The notes under the pieces were generated by a model. The model had not been told where the DNA came from. It saw only the letters and a program-made list of their open reading frames with translations, and ran no database searches. The translations under genes were made by a program, and so were the position numbers. Below, piece by piece: positions 43,160 to 51,664 of a stretch of 64,000 bases of DNA (the stretch's first letter is position 1; each line of letters starts with the position of its first letter). Location: assembly GCA_019639155.1 (NCBI GenBank), contig JAHBSJ010000002.1, positions 62,001-126,000 of the forward strand. The letters are read 5' to 3'. This DNA comes from Acidobacteriota bacterium. GTDB taxonomy: Bacteria; Acidobacteriota; Blastocatellia; Pyrinomonadales; Pyrinomonadaceae.

Positions 43160-43188
43160 TTGACAATTAAGCGAGAGATTGTTTAGAC
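43160..43188 (+). promoter_or_regulatory. Sigma-70 type promoter of nrdJ
   Basis: TTGACA (43160-43165), a 17-base spacer and TTAGAC (43183-43188). The -35 is perfect, the -10 matches four positions. The leader to the ATG at 43322 would be about 125 bases. Confidence 0.55.
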
Positions 43189-43191
43189 TGC

Positions 43192-43218
43192 ACTCGAATT
43201 GAGTAGCTCGCATTGAGC
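43192..43218 (+). repeat. Two adjacent small inverted repeats in the nrdJ leader
   Basis: ACTC-GAATT-GAGT (43192-43204) and GCTC-GCATT-GAGC (43206-43218) are tandem short hairpins of the same design, one base apart, just after the candidate -10. No NrdR box and no cobalamin-riboswitch box is seen near them. They could be a regulator binding site or RNA hairpins. Confidence 0.4.
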
Positions 43219-43321
43219 AATTCCCGTCGTTCAGATCTAATACAATTTCGGATACTGGTGTTAAAATGGTGTTACGGCAGTATCTTTGTCCGCAACGCAT
43301 ATGACCTCGCTTGGAGCATCT

Positions 43322-45844
43322 ATGAGCACAGTGTTGGAATCGGCAATATCCTCTTACCTCGAAAACAACGGAGTCGGAAACGGAACGGGCACCGCCGCGG
43401 CCCGCAAAATAAAGCCGTTGGGTTTGAATGCTCAAAAGGTCGTCAGCAAGAGATATTCGCTGAAGGACGCAAGCGGCGAACCCCTGGAAACTTGGGACGA
43501 CATCGTCCGCCGTGTCGTCGGCCATGTCTCGACCGCAGAGAAGACGCTTGAAACTCAGCGTGCTTTCTACAACGCAATGTCCGCGGTCATGCTTGCCCGC
43601 GATTTCGTCCCGAATACACCGTGCCTGGTCAACGCCGGCAAGCCTAAAGGCCAGCTTGCCGCTTGTTTTGTTCTTAATGTGCCCGATTCGATCGAGGGCA
43701 TAATGGAACATGCCAGTAATGTCGCTATCATTCACCAAACGGGCGGCGGCACCGGCATGACATATGAATTCCTCCGTCCGGCCGGATCGATGGTCAATTC
43801 GACGCGCGGTGTGGCCTCAGGTCCCGTCAGCTTCATGAACATCGTCAATCAGACGACCGAGGTCGTTAAACAGGGCGGTGTCCGTCGCGGTGCTAATATG
43901 GGCATCTTGGCAGTGTCGCATCCTGATATTCTTCGGTTTATTCACGCCAAGAATGACCAGACCAGCCTGACGAATTTCAACATCTCGGTTACCGTAACAG
44001 ACCTATTCATGGACGCGGTCGAGAGCGGCACATGGTTTCAGACGGAGTTCAAAGGCGAACCTTGGACGCAAGCCGTTTTCGACCCCGTCACAGGGCATGA
44101 CTATGGCCTTTACAGGCGTCCGGATGGTTCAGTGGTAACATTTGCGGACAAACTGGCTTTCGAGACCGCGGATCTGACAGACTGTATCATCGAAGAACCG
44201 CCGATGCCCGGAATGATCTTTGCACCGGACATTTGGAACCGTATAGTCGCATCGGCACATAAATACGCCGAGCCCGGCATCATTTTCATTGACGAGGTCA
44301 ATCGAAACAATCACATGATGGCCTCGATGGGGCCGATCTACGCCTGCAATCCCTGTGGTGAGCAGATGCTGCATTTCAACAACTCTTGCAATCTTGGCTC
44401 TATCGACGTCGCCAAATTCTATAAAAAGAACGACTCGGGCGAAGGGTTTGTTGACTGGGAAAGGCTTTCGTATGTGACACATTTGAGCACGCGTTTTCTT
44501 GACAACGTGGTCGATGCGGGAAATTTTCCGCTGCCTGAGATCGACGATGTCGTGAAACGAACGCGTCCGGTCGGACTCGGGATAATGGGCTTTGCGGACC
44601 TCTGCCTTAAACTCGGGGTCGTTTACGGCAGCGACGAGTCGCTCCACTTGATGCAGAAGGTCATGGGCTTTGTTCGCCGCGAATCGTGGCTTGCATCGTT
44701 GAGCTTGGGAAAGGAAAAAGGTGTATTCCCTGAATTTGAAGCTAACCGAAAGGCATACGAGACGTTCCTTTACGATGAGATCGGCATTCCCCGCGACATT
44801 CCGCTTACGCCAAGGAATTACGAGGTAACGACCATCGCCCCGACAGGAACTATCTCGCTCGTCGCCGAAACATCTTCCGGTATTGAGCCGAATTTCTCGT
44901 GGGCGTATGTCAGGCAAGACACTCTGGGCACGCGAACCTACGTACATCCGCTGGCTGCTGAGGCACTCGGCCTTGACGTCGATCATTCCGATGAAGATTC
45001 GATAAAGGCTGCCGCCGAGTATGTTGTCGAACACATGTCAGAACTCCCGAAAGAGTTCATCTCTGCCATGGATATCAGCTCGATCGAACATGTTCGAGTA
45101 TTGGCCGCGGCGCAGAAACATGTTGATAATTCGATCTCAAAGACCTGCAACGGTGCTGCGACCGACACAGTCGAATCAGTCGATGAGCTGTACAAGCTTG
45201 CCCGTAAACTTGGCTGTAAAGCTGTCAGCTATTACCGCGACGGCAGCCGCGAGGGCCAGGTGCTGAACGCCATGAAGTCGGAGGCAAAGAAAGAGGAGAA
45301 TGTGAGTGTTTCGGCAATCGATGAGGCTCCAATCATGGCTTTTCCGGAACCTAAGAATCTCAATTCCTCGCCGACCCCGGAAAGGGTCGAACGCCCGCGA
45401 GAGCTTCAGGGTTCTACATGGCGTATACCTTTCGAGGGCCAGAATCTCTATGTCACGGTCAATCACGATGGTGATCGTATCCTGGAGATCTTCGTTGCGG
45501 GCCCTATAAGTGCCGGCGTTGGACTGCTTGCTTCAAAGATGCTCCGCGGCGGTTTTGACGCCCATGACGTGGCACGCAGCCTGAACAAGGTCACATCAAC
45601 GCACGCTGTTTGGTTCAACGAACGCCTTTTGACGTCGCCGGAACAGGCGGTCGCAGAGTGCATTTTCCTGGTTCACCGCAGACTGAACGGGATGCCGGAG
45701 TCGGAACGAGCCCAAAAACTTTCGATATCGAACGAAATGAGAATGTCCTCGATGATCAGTGAATGTCCTGAGTGCAGAGGGCAGCTCGAACACGCTTCCG
45801 GATGTGAAACGTGTCGAGACTGCGGATATTCGAAATGTAAATGA
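43322..45844 (+). CDS. nrdJ: Adenosylcobalamin-dependent (class II) ribonucleotide reductase
   Basis: The 840-residue protein converts ribonucleotides to deoxyribonucleotides using B12. The start at 43322 is backed by GGAG six bases upstream; the TTG at 43286 adds 12 residues. Radical and active-site motifs include [20 protein letters not shown] and [20 protein letters not shown]. The C terminus has a cysteine cluster ([25 protein letters not shown], spread over the last 28 residues), typical of the reducing tail. No cobalamin riboswitch was seen upstream. The gene ends two bases before the convergent peroxidase gene. Confidence 0.97.
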   Translation: MSTVLESAISSYLENNGVGNGTGTAAARKIKPLGLNAQKVVSKRYSLKDASGEPLETWDDIVRRVVGHVSTAEKTLETQRAFYNAMSAVMLARDFVPNTPCLVNAGKPKGQLAACFVLNVPDSIEGIMEHASNVAIIHQTGGGTGMTYEFLRPAGSMVNSTRGVASGPVSFMNIVNQTTEVVKQGGVRRGANMGILAVSHPDILRFIHAKNDQTSLTNFNISVTVTDLFMDAVESGTWFQTEFKGEPWTQAVFDPVTGHDYGLYRRPDGSVVTFADKLAFETADLTDCIIEEPPMPGMIFAPDIWNRIVASAHKYAEPGIIFIDEVNRNNHMMASMGPIYACNPCGEQMLHFNNSCNLGSIDVAKFYKKNDSGEGFVDWERLSYVTHLSTRFLDNVVDAGNFPLPEIDDVVKRTRPVGLGIMGFADLCLKLGVVYGSDESLHLMQKVMGFVRRESWLASLSLGKEKGVFPEFEANRKAYETFLYDEIGIPRDIPLTPRNYEVTTIAPTGTISLVAETSSGIEPNFSWAYVRQDTLGTRTYVHPLAAEALGLDVDHSDEDSIKAAAEYVVEHMSELPKEFISAMDISSIEHVRVLAAAQKHVDNSISKTCNGAATDTVESVDELYKLARKLGCKAVSYYRDGSREGQVLNAMKSEAKKEENVSVSAIDEAPIMAFPEPKNLNSSPTPERVERPRELQGSTWRIPFEGQNLYVTVNHDGDRILEIFVAGPISAGVGLLASKMLRGGFDAHDVARSLNKVTSTHAVWFNERLLTSPEQAVAECIFLVHRRLNGMPESERAQKLSISNEMRMSSMISECPECRGQLEHASGCETCRDCGYSKCK

Positions 45845-45845
45845 T

Positions 45846-47864
45846 CTAGCGCCGCCGCTCGGTCTCTTGAGATACGAAAAACGGCGGATCGGTCTCACCC
45901 TTAAAGATCGTGAACGTGATAAGCCGTGACACTGCATAACGTTGGCGTGTGCGTGGATCCTGGATGTACCAGCGTCCGCGGAAAGTCCTTCCGACCAACG
46001 CCGGATCATAAGGCAGGTTCAGGCTGACCGAAGCATATCCATAACCAAATCCCGAGTCGATGATCGCCGCGGCGTAGTTCCCAAGCGTGCCGTTCGGAAC
46101 TGCGGTCAAAATGCCGGGATCGCTCTCGCTGATCACCAGGACCGCTCGTCCCGATCGGACCGAGGTTTTCACAGCGATCGTAAAGTTGGGATTACCGAGC
46201 AGCGGAGGCTCGACCGCGACCGCTTCCGGCACGGTTGACGCCACGCCTGCCCTTCCCTGTCCCGAGATCTCAGGAATGCGGTTCGATTCAGTGAAAAGCC
46301 TCGGCCGGTCAAACGGCGGCATTTCGTTCGCGACACGCGGGTCGATCAGCGGCCGGCGCATAAAAGCAACAAGATCGGCCTTTTCGTCGGGTGTCATATT
46401 AAGCGGCCTTATGAGGTCGGTATTTATATTGTCCGCCGTGAAGTCGCCTCCGCGGTTGTAGAATTCCACCACCTCTTCGAGCGTCGAGAAACGCCCATTG
46501 TGCATGTAAACGTTCTGCAGATCGATATTGCGCAAAGGCGGCGTTTTGAATTGAGCGTCATTGAAAGGCACGCCGGTTATTGCTCCGCGGCCGCGGTCCT
46601 CGAACTGCGGACGAACACCGATATTGTGAAATGCCTGATCCGAAAGGAGCGAGCCGTCGTGGCAGACGCCGCAGCTGAGTTCGACAAACAGCGTCTTGCC
46701 GCGGTCTTCCTGTTCCGTTAGCGGCGTGGTCTGGGTCGCCCAACGGTCGAGCGGGGTCTGATCCGAGATCAGTGTTCTTTCATGCGTTGCGATCGCCATC
46801 ACGATGCGTGCAGGCGTAACATCCGGCGAACCGAATGCCTCTTCAAAAAGCTCAGGATATGACCTGTTGCCGATCCACGTGCGGAGCCCGTTCGGAATGT
46901 TCCACGCGACCGCCAGAGGACGAACATTCTGGATCTTTGCCGCAATTTGGGTCCAGTTTCTGCCGAAATGCGACATTTCGACATCTGAGAGCGGCGGGCC
47001 GGCACTTTGACTCTCAAGCGAGGCAAGGTCACCAATTAATATGATGTTGGTGACCGGATCGCGAAATATCTCTGATGCGCGGCCGTCCCAAAAGAGGCCG
47101 TTGCGTGCATAGCCTGCGTTCAAATAGGATGGAGCCTTTCGGCCTGTGACTTGATCATTCAGGCCAAAAAATTGACTGGCCGAATAACTCCCGTCAGCAC
47201 CGTTAACCGGCACGCCCCGCGATCCGAAAACATCGTCCGGCGTCCCATAGATCTGGTCGAATCCCGCATTTTGGGTCGAAAGGTCACCGACCACCGTACG
47301 GGGATCGGCTCCGCCCGCTGCGGGCCGATGACACGTTCCGCACGATACTGTATTTGTCGATGAAAGCTGTTCGTCCCAAAAAAGTGCCTTACCCAAGGCG
47401 GCTTTTGACGCAGTAACAGGATTTTCGGCCGGAGCCGGTGGCGGCTCCAACGCCGGGAACTGAACCCCGACGATCGCCCCGTTCGCGGCGGTACCTTGAT
47501 CCGGCGAGCTGAAAGGGCTGAGCTGAGCATTTCGCTCGCCGCGAATCCAATAGTAATACGTCTGCTCGGGCGTCGCCGTTGTATCGTAAAAATAATTGGC
47601 GGCCGTCGTTCCGACCTCTGTCGCGCCGCCACTGTCATTCACGGTATTGCGATAGATCCGATAGGTTGACGCTCCGAACATTGCGTCCCAGATTATGCCG
47701 ACCTTCAGGCCGTAGGCGTTATCCGAGGCGATAACGCCCGTCGGAGCAGGCACCGAATCACTCCGCTGCCGGAGGTCAGATGCCCCTGCACCTGCGTTGA
47801 ATACTAAGAATGCGGATGCGAGCGAGAGAAAGACCGCAACGATCAAAAGCTTGGTTCGAAACAT
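45846..47864 (-). CDS. Di-haem cytochrome c peroxidase (MauG/CcpA type) with N-terminal FN3-like domain
   Basis: The 672-residue protein has a signal peptide (about 1-28), an FN3-like domain (about 38-130, with YRIYRNTVNDSG and YYYWIRGERNA), and a di-haem peroxidase region. Haem sites are CGTCH at 175-179 and CGVCH near 400. The C-terminal 120 residues after LVAFMRRPLIDPR form a separate beta-rich part. CcpA/MauG enzymes reduce peroxide or oxidise proteins in the periplasm. The FN3 at the front is not the usual layout. No electron-donor gene is adjacent. Confidence 0.9.
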   Translation of the reverse strand: MFRTKLLIVAVFLSLASAFLVFNAGAGASDLRQRSDSVPAPTGVIASDNAYGLKVGIIWDAMFGASTYRIYRNTVNDSGGATEVGTTAANYFYDTTATPEQTYYYWIRGERNAQLSPFSSPDQGTAANGAIVGVQFPALEPPPAPAENPVTASKAALGKALFWDEQLSSTNTVSCGTCHRPAAGGADPRTVVGDLSTQNAGFDQIYGTPDDVFGSRGVPVNGADGSYSASQFFGLNDQVTGRKAPSYLNAGYARNGLFWDGRASEIFRDPVTNIILIGDLASLESQSAGPPLSDVEMSHFGRNWTQIAAKIQNVRPLAVAWNIPNGLRTWIGNRSYPELFEEAFGSPDVTPARIVMAIATHERTLISDQTPLDRWATQTTPLTEQEDRGKTLFVELSCGVCHDGSLLSDQAFHNIGVRPQFEDRGRGAITGVPFNDAQFKTPPLRNIDLQNVYMHNGRFSTLEEVVEFYNRGGDFTADNINTDLIRPLNMTPDEKADLVAFMRRPLIDPRVANEMPPFDRPRLFTESNRIPEISGQGRAGVASTVPEAVAVEPPLLGNPNFTIAVKTSVRSGRAVLVISESDPGILTAVPNGTLGNYAAAIIDSGFGYGYASVSLNLPYDPALVGRTFRGRWYIQDPRTRQRYAVSRLITFTIFKGETDPPFFVSQETERRR

Positions 47865-48028
47865 ATTGTGAGTGATCGGGACATCATTCGGAGGGCGCCG
47901 AAGCTCGAAGCAGATGACCGAAAGGAAATTTTAGCATCAAACCCGCGCACGGGTAAACCAATACTAAACAGAGTGCGCCCGGGTGACTGTATGGGTTAGA
48001 ATCATTTTGCTTTACATACTTTTTGGTT

Positions 48029-49594
48029 ATGAGATATTTCCGCTTCTTGGCTGTCGCCGTTTTGACACTCTCTTCTATCCAGATCGCATTTTCGCAGGAT
48101 ACGACCGTGCGTCCGCGGACGGCACCGTCCGTTGAGCCAAGTCCACAGCCGACCGCAGCAGCGGCATCCAATGAAGCTCTGATGACGCTTCAGTCGCGGC
48201 TGCGGCAATTGGTATTTTCGCCGGAGGCACGCCGAGGACGCATCGGTATAAAAGCGGTATCGTTACGAACGGGTCGGGTCATTTTTGAGAATGATTCTGA
48301 AAAATACTTTGTGCCGGCATCTAACCAGAAGAGTTTTACGGTTGCGGCCGCCCTCGAAAGACTCGGGCCGGATTTCCGGATCATCACAAACGTGTTCGCC
48401 GCGGGAGCCCCGGACAGCAATGGCGTGATACGCGGCGACCTCAGGATCTTCGGCCGCGGCGACGTATCAATATCAAAGGCCTTTTATAACGGTGACGTCT
48501 TCAAGGGCATTGATGCCCTCGTCGACCGCATTGCAGCTGCAGGCGTGAAAAGGATCGAAGGTTCGATAGTCGGTGACGAAAGCTATTTTAGGGGTTCTGC
48601 GATCCCTAACACTTGGGAATGGGACGACCTGCAGTGGTACTACGGAGCAGAAGTCTCGGCATTGCCGATCAACGATAATGTTGTCGAACTTGTTGTCCTG
48701 CCGGGCTCACAGGGGTCGCCGTGCCGGATAACCATCACCCCGCCCAGTACCATTTATCAGATCGTCAATACATGCACTACTGGGTCTTCAGCCTCCGGAA
48801 AGACGCTCAACATTCACAAAAAGCTCGACCGAAATGTTTTGGAGATATCGGGTGTCCTGCCCAGCGGCGACAGTGGCCACCGCGGCCCCATCGCGGTCAG
48901 CCGTCCCGCGGAACTTTTTGTCGCTCTTCTCAAACAAAGATTGGAGGCGAAAGGAATAGCGGTCGCCGGCGACACACGTCTGCTTTCGCCCGGCGTCACG
49001 GCGAACGACACTCCTGTCGAGGTCGCACGGCTAGAATCACCGCCTCTCTCAGTGATCGCTGCCAGAACAATGAAGCCGAGCCAGAATATGTACACCGAGG
49101 TTCTGTTGTGGACGCTCGGTGAAGAGGTCGGCAGAAAGAGCGGCGGCTTCGGCGACAGTTCCACACTCGGACTGAACGTACTGAAAGAGTTTTTGAAACA
49201 GGCCGGTATCGATGCTGACGGCATTGTGCCGTATGACGGCAGCGGAATGTCGCGGCACAATCTCGTCACTCCCGCCGCAAATTCCAGGCTTTACGAATAC
49301 ATGGCGAAAGAGAGCCGATACTCAAGAGCATGGCGTGACAGTTTAACGATCGGCGGAATTGATGGGACTTTGACGAATCGTTTCAAAGGCACTGCAGCGG
49401 TAAACAATATGCGCGGAAAAACAGGAACGTTGAATCAGGTCTCAGCTCTGACGGGATATGTTTCGACGGCGGGCGGCGATGAGGTGGTGGTTTCCGTAAT
49501 GGTGAACGGTGTCGCTGAAACGCGTCAGCGGGTCGCGCTGATCGACGCAATGATCGTTGAGCTGGCGAATTTTCGCGGCACGCTGGACCAATAA
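48029..49594 (+). CDS. dacB: D-Ala-D-Ala carboxypeptidase/endopeptidase (PBP4, DacB)
   Basis: The 521-residue periplasmic protein has a signal peptide (1-22) and the three S13 penicillin-binding motifs: SxxK as SNQK at residues 98-101, the SxN-like YDGSGMSRHN near 405 and KTG as GKTGTLNQVS near 455. The insert between the first two motifs is typical of PBP4. It trims cross-links in murein. ATG at 48029 is chosen over TTG at 48023. A YTAGAATC -10-like string lies 26 bases upstream. Confidence 0.95.
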   Translation: MRYFRFLAVAVLTLSSIQIAFSQDTTVRPRTAPSVEPSPQPTAAAASNEALMTLQSRLRQLVFSPEARRGRIGIKAVSLRTGRVIFENDSEKYFVPASNQKSFTVAAALERLGPDFRIITNVFAAGAPDSNGVIRGDLRIFGRGDVSISKAFYNGDVFKGIDALVDRIAAAGVKRIEGSIVGDESYFRGSAIPNTWEWDDLQWYYGAEVSALPINDNVVELVVLPGSQGSPCRITITPPSTIYQIVNTCTTGSSASGKTLNIHKKLDRNVLEISGVLPSGDSGHRGPIAVSRPAELFVALLKQRLEAKGIAVAGDTRLLSPGVTANDTPVEVARLESPPLSVIAARTMKPSQNMYTEVLLWTLGEEVGRKSGGFGDSSTLGLNVLKEFLKQAGIDADGIVPYDGSGMSRHNLVTPAANSRLYEYMAKESRYSRAWRDSLTIGGIDGTLTNRFKGTAAVNNMRGKTGTLNQVSALTGYVSTAGGDEVVVSVMVNGVAETRQRVALIDAMIVELANFRGTLDQ

Positions 49595-49607
49595 TACGTT
49601 CAATCGC

Positions 49608-49650
49608 AAAAAGAGGCGTTCCGCTCGAAAATATCGAACGGCCGCCTCTT
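49608..49650 (-). terminator. Terminator of the RRM-protein gene
   Basis: An 8-bp stem AAGAGGCG/CGCCTCTT is extended by a CCG/CGG pairing across an internal loop. On the minus strand TTTTT follows. It is 23 bases after the RRM gene stop and also close to the convergent dacB stop. Confidence 0.75.
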
Positions 49651-49672
49651 GTAAATATCCTGAATTCTTAAG

Positions 49673-49972
49673 CTACCAGCGGTTTCCGCCGTAGTTTCCG
49701 CCGCCTCCGCCTCTTGGGCGGTCCTCACGCGGACGGGCTTCGTTGACGACCATATTGCGCCCGTCATATTCGGAGCCGTTGAATTGTGCGATCGCGTTCG
49801 TAGCGTCATCGTCGGATGCCATTTCGACAAAACCGAATCCACGCGAACGTCCTGTTTCGCGGTCGTAGACCACGTTTGCCGATTCCACTGCTCCTGCTGT
49901 CGCGAAATGCTCCTGCAGATCCTCACTCGTAACCCGGAAAGACAGGTTACCTACATACAATTTGTTTCCCAT
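49673..49972 (-). CDS. RRM RNA-binding protein, cold-inducible type
   Basis: The 99-residue protein has one RRM with RNP2 LYVGNL (5-10) and RNP1 RGFGFVEM (44-51), and a short Gly-rich tail (RGGGGGNYGGNRW). It resembles Rbp proteins of cyanobacteria and other bacteria that bind RNA as cold-shock or post-transcriptional factors. It has a long upstream gap (278 bases) with no gene, consistent with a structured leader, as in cold-shock mRNAs. The leader structure was not computed. Confidence 0.95.
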   Translation of the reverse strand: MGNKLYVGNLSFRVTSEDLQEHFATAGAVESANVVYDRETGRSRGFGFVEMASDDDATNAIAQFNGSEYDGRNMVVNEARPREDRPRGGGGGNYGGNRW

Positions 49973-50250
49973 TTCTATCTATTGTCTTTGTACGAAGCGC
50001 TAATTGCGGCAGGCAGAACAAGGAAGGCCCTAAAGGAAATTCCCGTCAAGACAGCGGCGGTTCCTACTCAAAATAGCAAAACTTCAATTGGCCTACTAAC
50101 TAACTCTCAAGAACCGAATCGCGATCGCGCCGCTTAACGTAACCGGACGGGTGAATCAAACACTGATATCTGACGAGAGCAAAACAGTAGTAAGTATGCC
50201 CCTTTTTTAATTTTGAGGCAAGCGTAAACTCGGACGTCAGAAATTTCGCA
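49973..50250 (-). other. Leader/intergenic region upstream of the RRM gene
   Basis: No gene is visible in these 278 bases. On the minus strand the part nearest the RRM gene is likely its promoter and 5' leader. There is an AATTAAAAAAGGGG stretch (near 50200) just after the mpl stop that may end the mpl transcript, but there is no strong stem. Confidence 0.35.
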
Positions 50251-51660
50251 TCATGCGTATCGGAGCACTGTTAAAAGCTTTTCATGAATGCCGCCAAAAC
50301 CGCCGTTTGACATGATCGCAACCACGTCACCGTCTGAGAGTTGCGGCCTCAAATGTTCGATGATCGCGTCAGCATCGTCGAGCGTTCGCGCAGGCTTTCC
50401 GGTCGCGGCGATATCGGCGACGAGCTTAGGCACATCAAGCACTTCGCCGTAATTTTTTGCGTCTTCCGGATTGAACACGCCTGCGATGATAACGACGTCA
50501 GCATGCACAAACGCCTCTTTATATCTGTCCTCGAAAACCGACAACCGCGACGACCTTGAGCGCGGCTCAAAAACCGCGATCAATCGATTCTGGGAATACC
50601 GCTGCCGAAGAGCTCTCAGCGTCTCGTCAACCGCGGTCGGATGATGGGCGAAATCGTCTATCACCGTAACGCCGCGTTCAATGCCGCGGACCTCCATACG
50701 CCGCTTCACCGATTCGAACGTGTCGAATGCCTCCTGCAATTTTTCCTTGGAAATGCCCCACGCGTGAGCAGCGACAATCACAGCGAGGCAATTTCGGACG
50801 TTGAACTCGCCGATCATCTTGGTCGTGAATTCCGCCCATTTTTCTCCGTCACAATACACAGAGAATGAAGTTCCTTCACCCGAGAAGGCGATATCGCGTG
50901 CCTGCCATTTGGCGTCGTCCGACAATCCGAACGTCTCGACGGTGGTGAAAAGCTTCCCTTTCATCTGCTCAAGCACCTCGACGACCACCGGTGAGTCAAT
51001 GCCGCAGATCAGGCGGCCGTTGCCCGGAACCAGGTTCATCAGCCGCGAGAACTGCCACTTGATCGCGTCTAGGTCTTTGTAGATATCAGCATGGTCGAAT
51101 TCGATATTGTTTATGATCGCGATCTCCGGCAGATACGACATGAACTTTGGCTTCTTATCAAAGAATGCCGTGTCATATTCATCGCCTTCTATAACAAAAT
51201 AGTCGCTGTCGGTAACTCGAAAACTTTGACCGAAATTCTGCACAACGCCGCCTACGAGAAACGTCGGATCGAGCCCGCCGACCTCGCAAACCCACGTTGC
51301 GAGGCTGGTCGTAGTTGTCTTACCATGAGTTCCGGCGACCACGAGCGAATGCCTTCCGCGAATGAACTCCTCACGTACAATTTCTGCCTGCGAACGGTAA
51401 ACCAGCTTGCGGTTGAGCACTTCCTCAAGCTCCGGATTGCCCCGCATTATCGTATTGCCTACGACGGTGATATCACGCTCGAGGTCGGTATTCTCAGCCT
51501 TGTAGCCCTGGATTATCTCGATGCCGAGCTCCTCTAGCTGTGTTGACATCGGCGGATAGACATTCTGATCCGAGCCGGTTACTTTGTGGCCGCGTGCCTG
51601 CAGCATCCCTGCGAGGGACGCCATCGCCGTCCCGCAAATTCCAATTAGGTGATAGTGCAT
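50251..51660 (-). CDS. mpl: UDP-MurNAc:L-Ala-gamma-D-Glu-meso-DAP ligase
   Basis: The 469-residue Mur-ligase-family protein recycles the murein tripeptide by attaching it to UDP-MurNAc. It opens with MHYHLIGICGTAMASLAGML, has the ATP loop GTHGKTTTTSLA, and contains EFDHADIYKDLDAIKWQF and the C-terminal FEPRSRSSRLSVF loop. These features separate Mpl from MurC (which opens with a different HFIGIGG motif). Length is right. Its presence implies meso-DAP murein and a recycling pathway. Confidence 0.93.
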   Translation of the reverse strand: MHYHLIGICGTAMASLAGMLQARGHKVTGSDQNVYPPMSTQLEELGIEIIQGYKAENTDLERDITVVGNTIMRGNPELEEVLNRKLVYRSQAEIVREEFIRGRHSLVVAGTHGKTTTTSLATWVCEVGGLDPTFLVGGVVQNFGQSFRVTDSDYFVIEGDEYDTAFFDKKPKFMSYLPEIAIINNIEFDHADIYKDLDAIKWQFSRLMNLVPGNGRLICGIDSPVVVEVLEQMKGKLFTTVETFGLSDDAKWQARDIAFSGEGTSFSVYCDGEKWAEFTTKMIGEFNVRNCLAVIVAAHAWGISKEKLQEAFDTFESVKRRMEVRGIERGVTVIDDFAHHPTAVDETLRALRQRYSQNRLIAVFEPRSRSSRLSVFEDRYKEAFVHADVVIIAGVFNPEDAKNYGEVLDVPKLVADIAATGKPARTLDDADAIIEHLRPQLSDGDVVAIMSNGGFGGIHEKLLTVLRYA

Positions 51661-51664
51661 CTGA

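Noticed and set aside
43052..43321. Cobalamin riboswitch before nrdJ
   Set aside because: No B12-box-like sequence or long stem array is seen in the leader.
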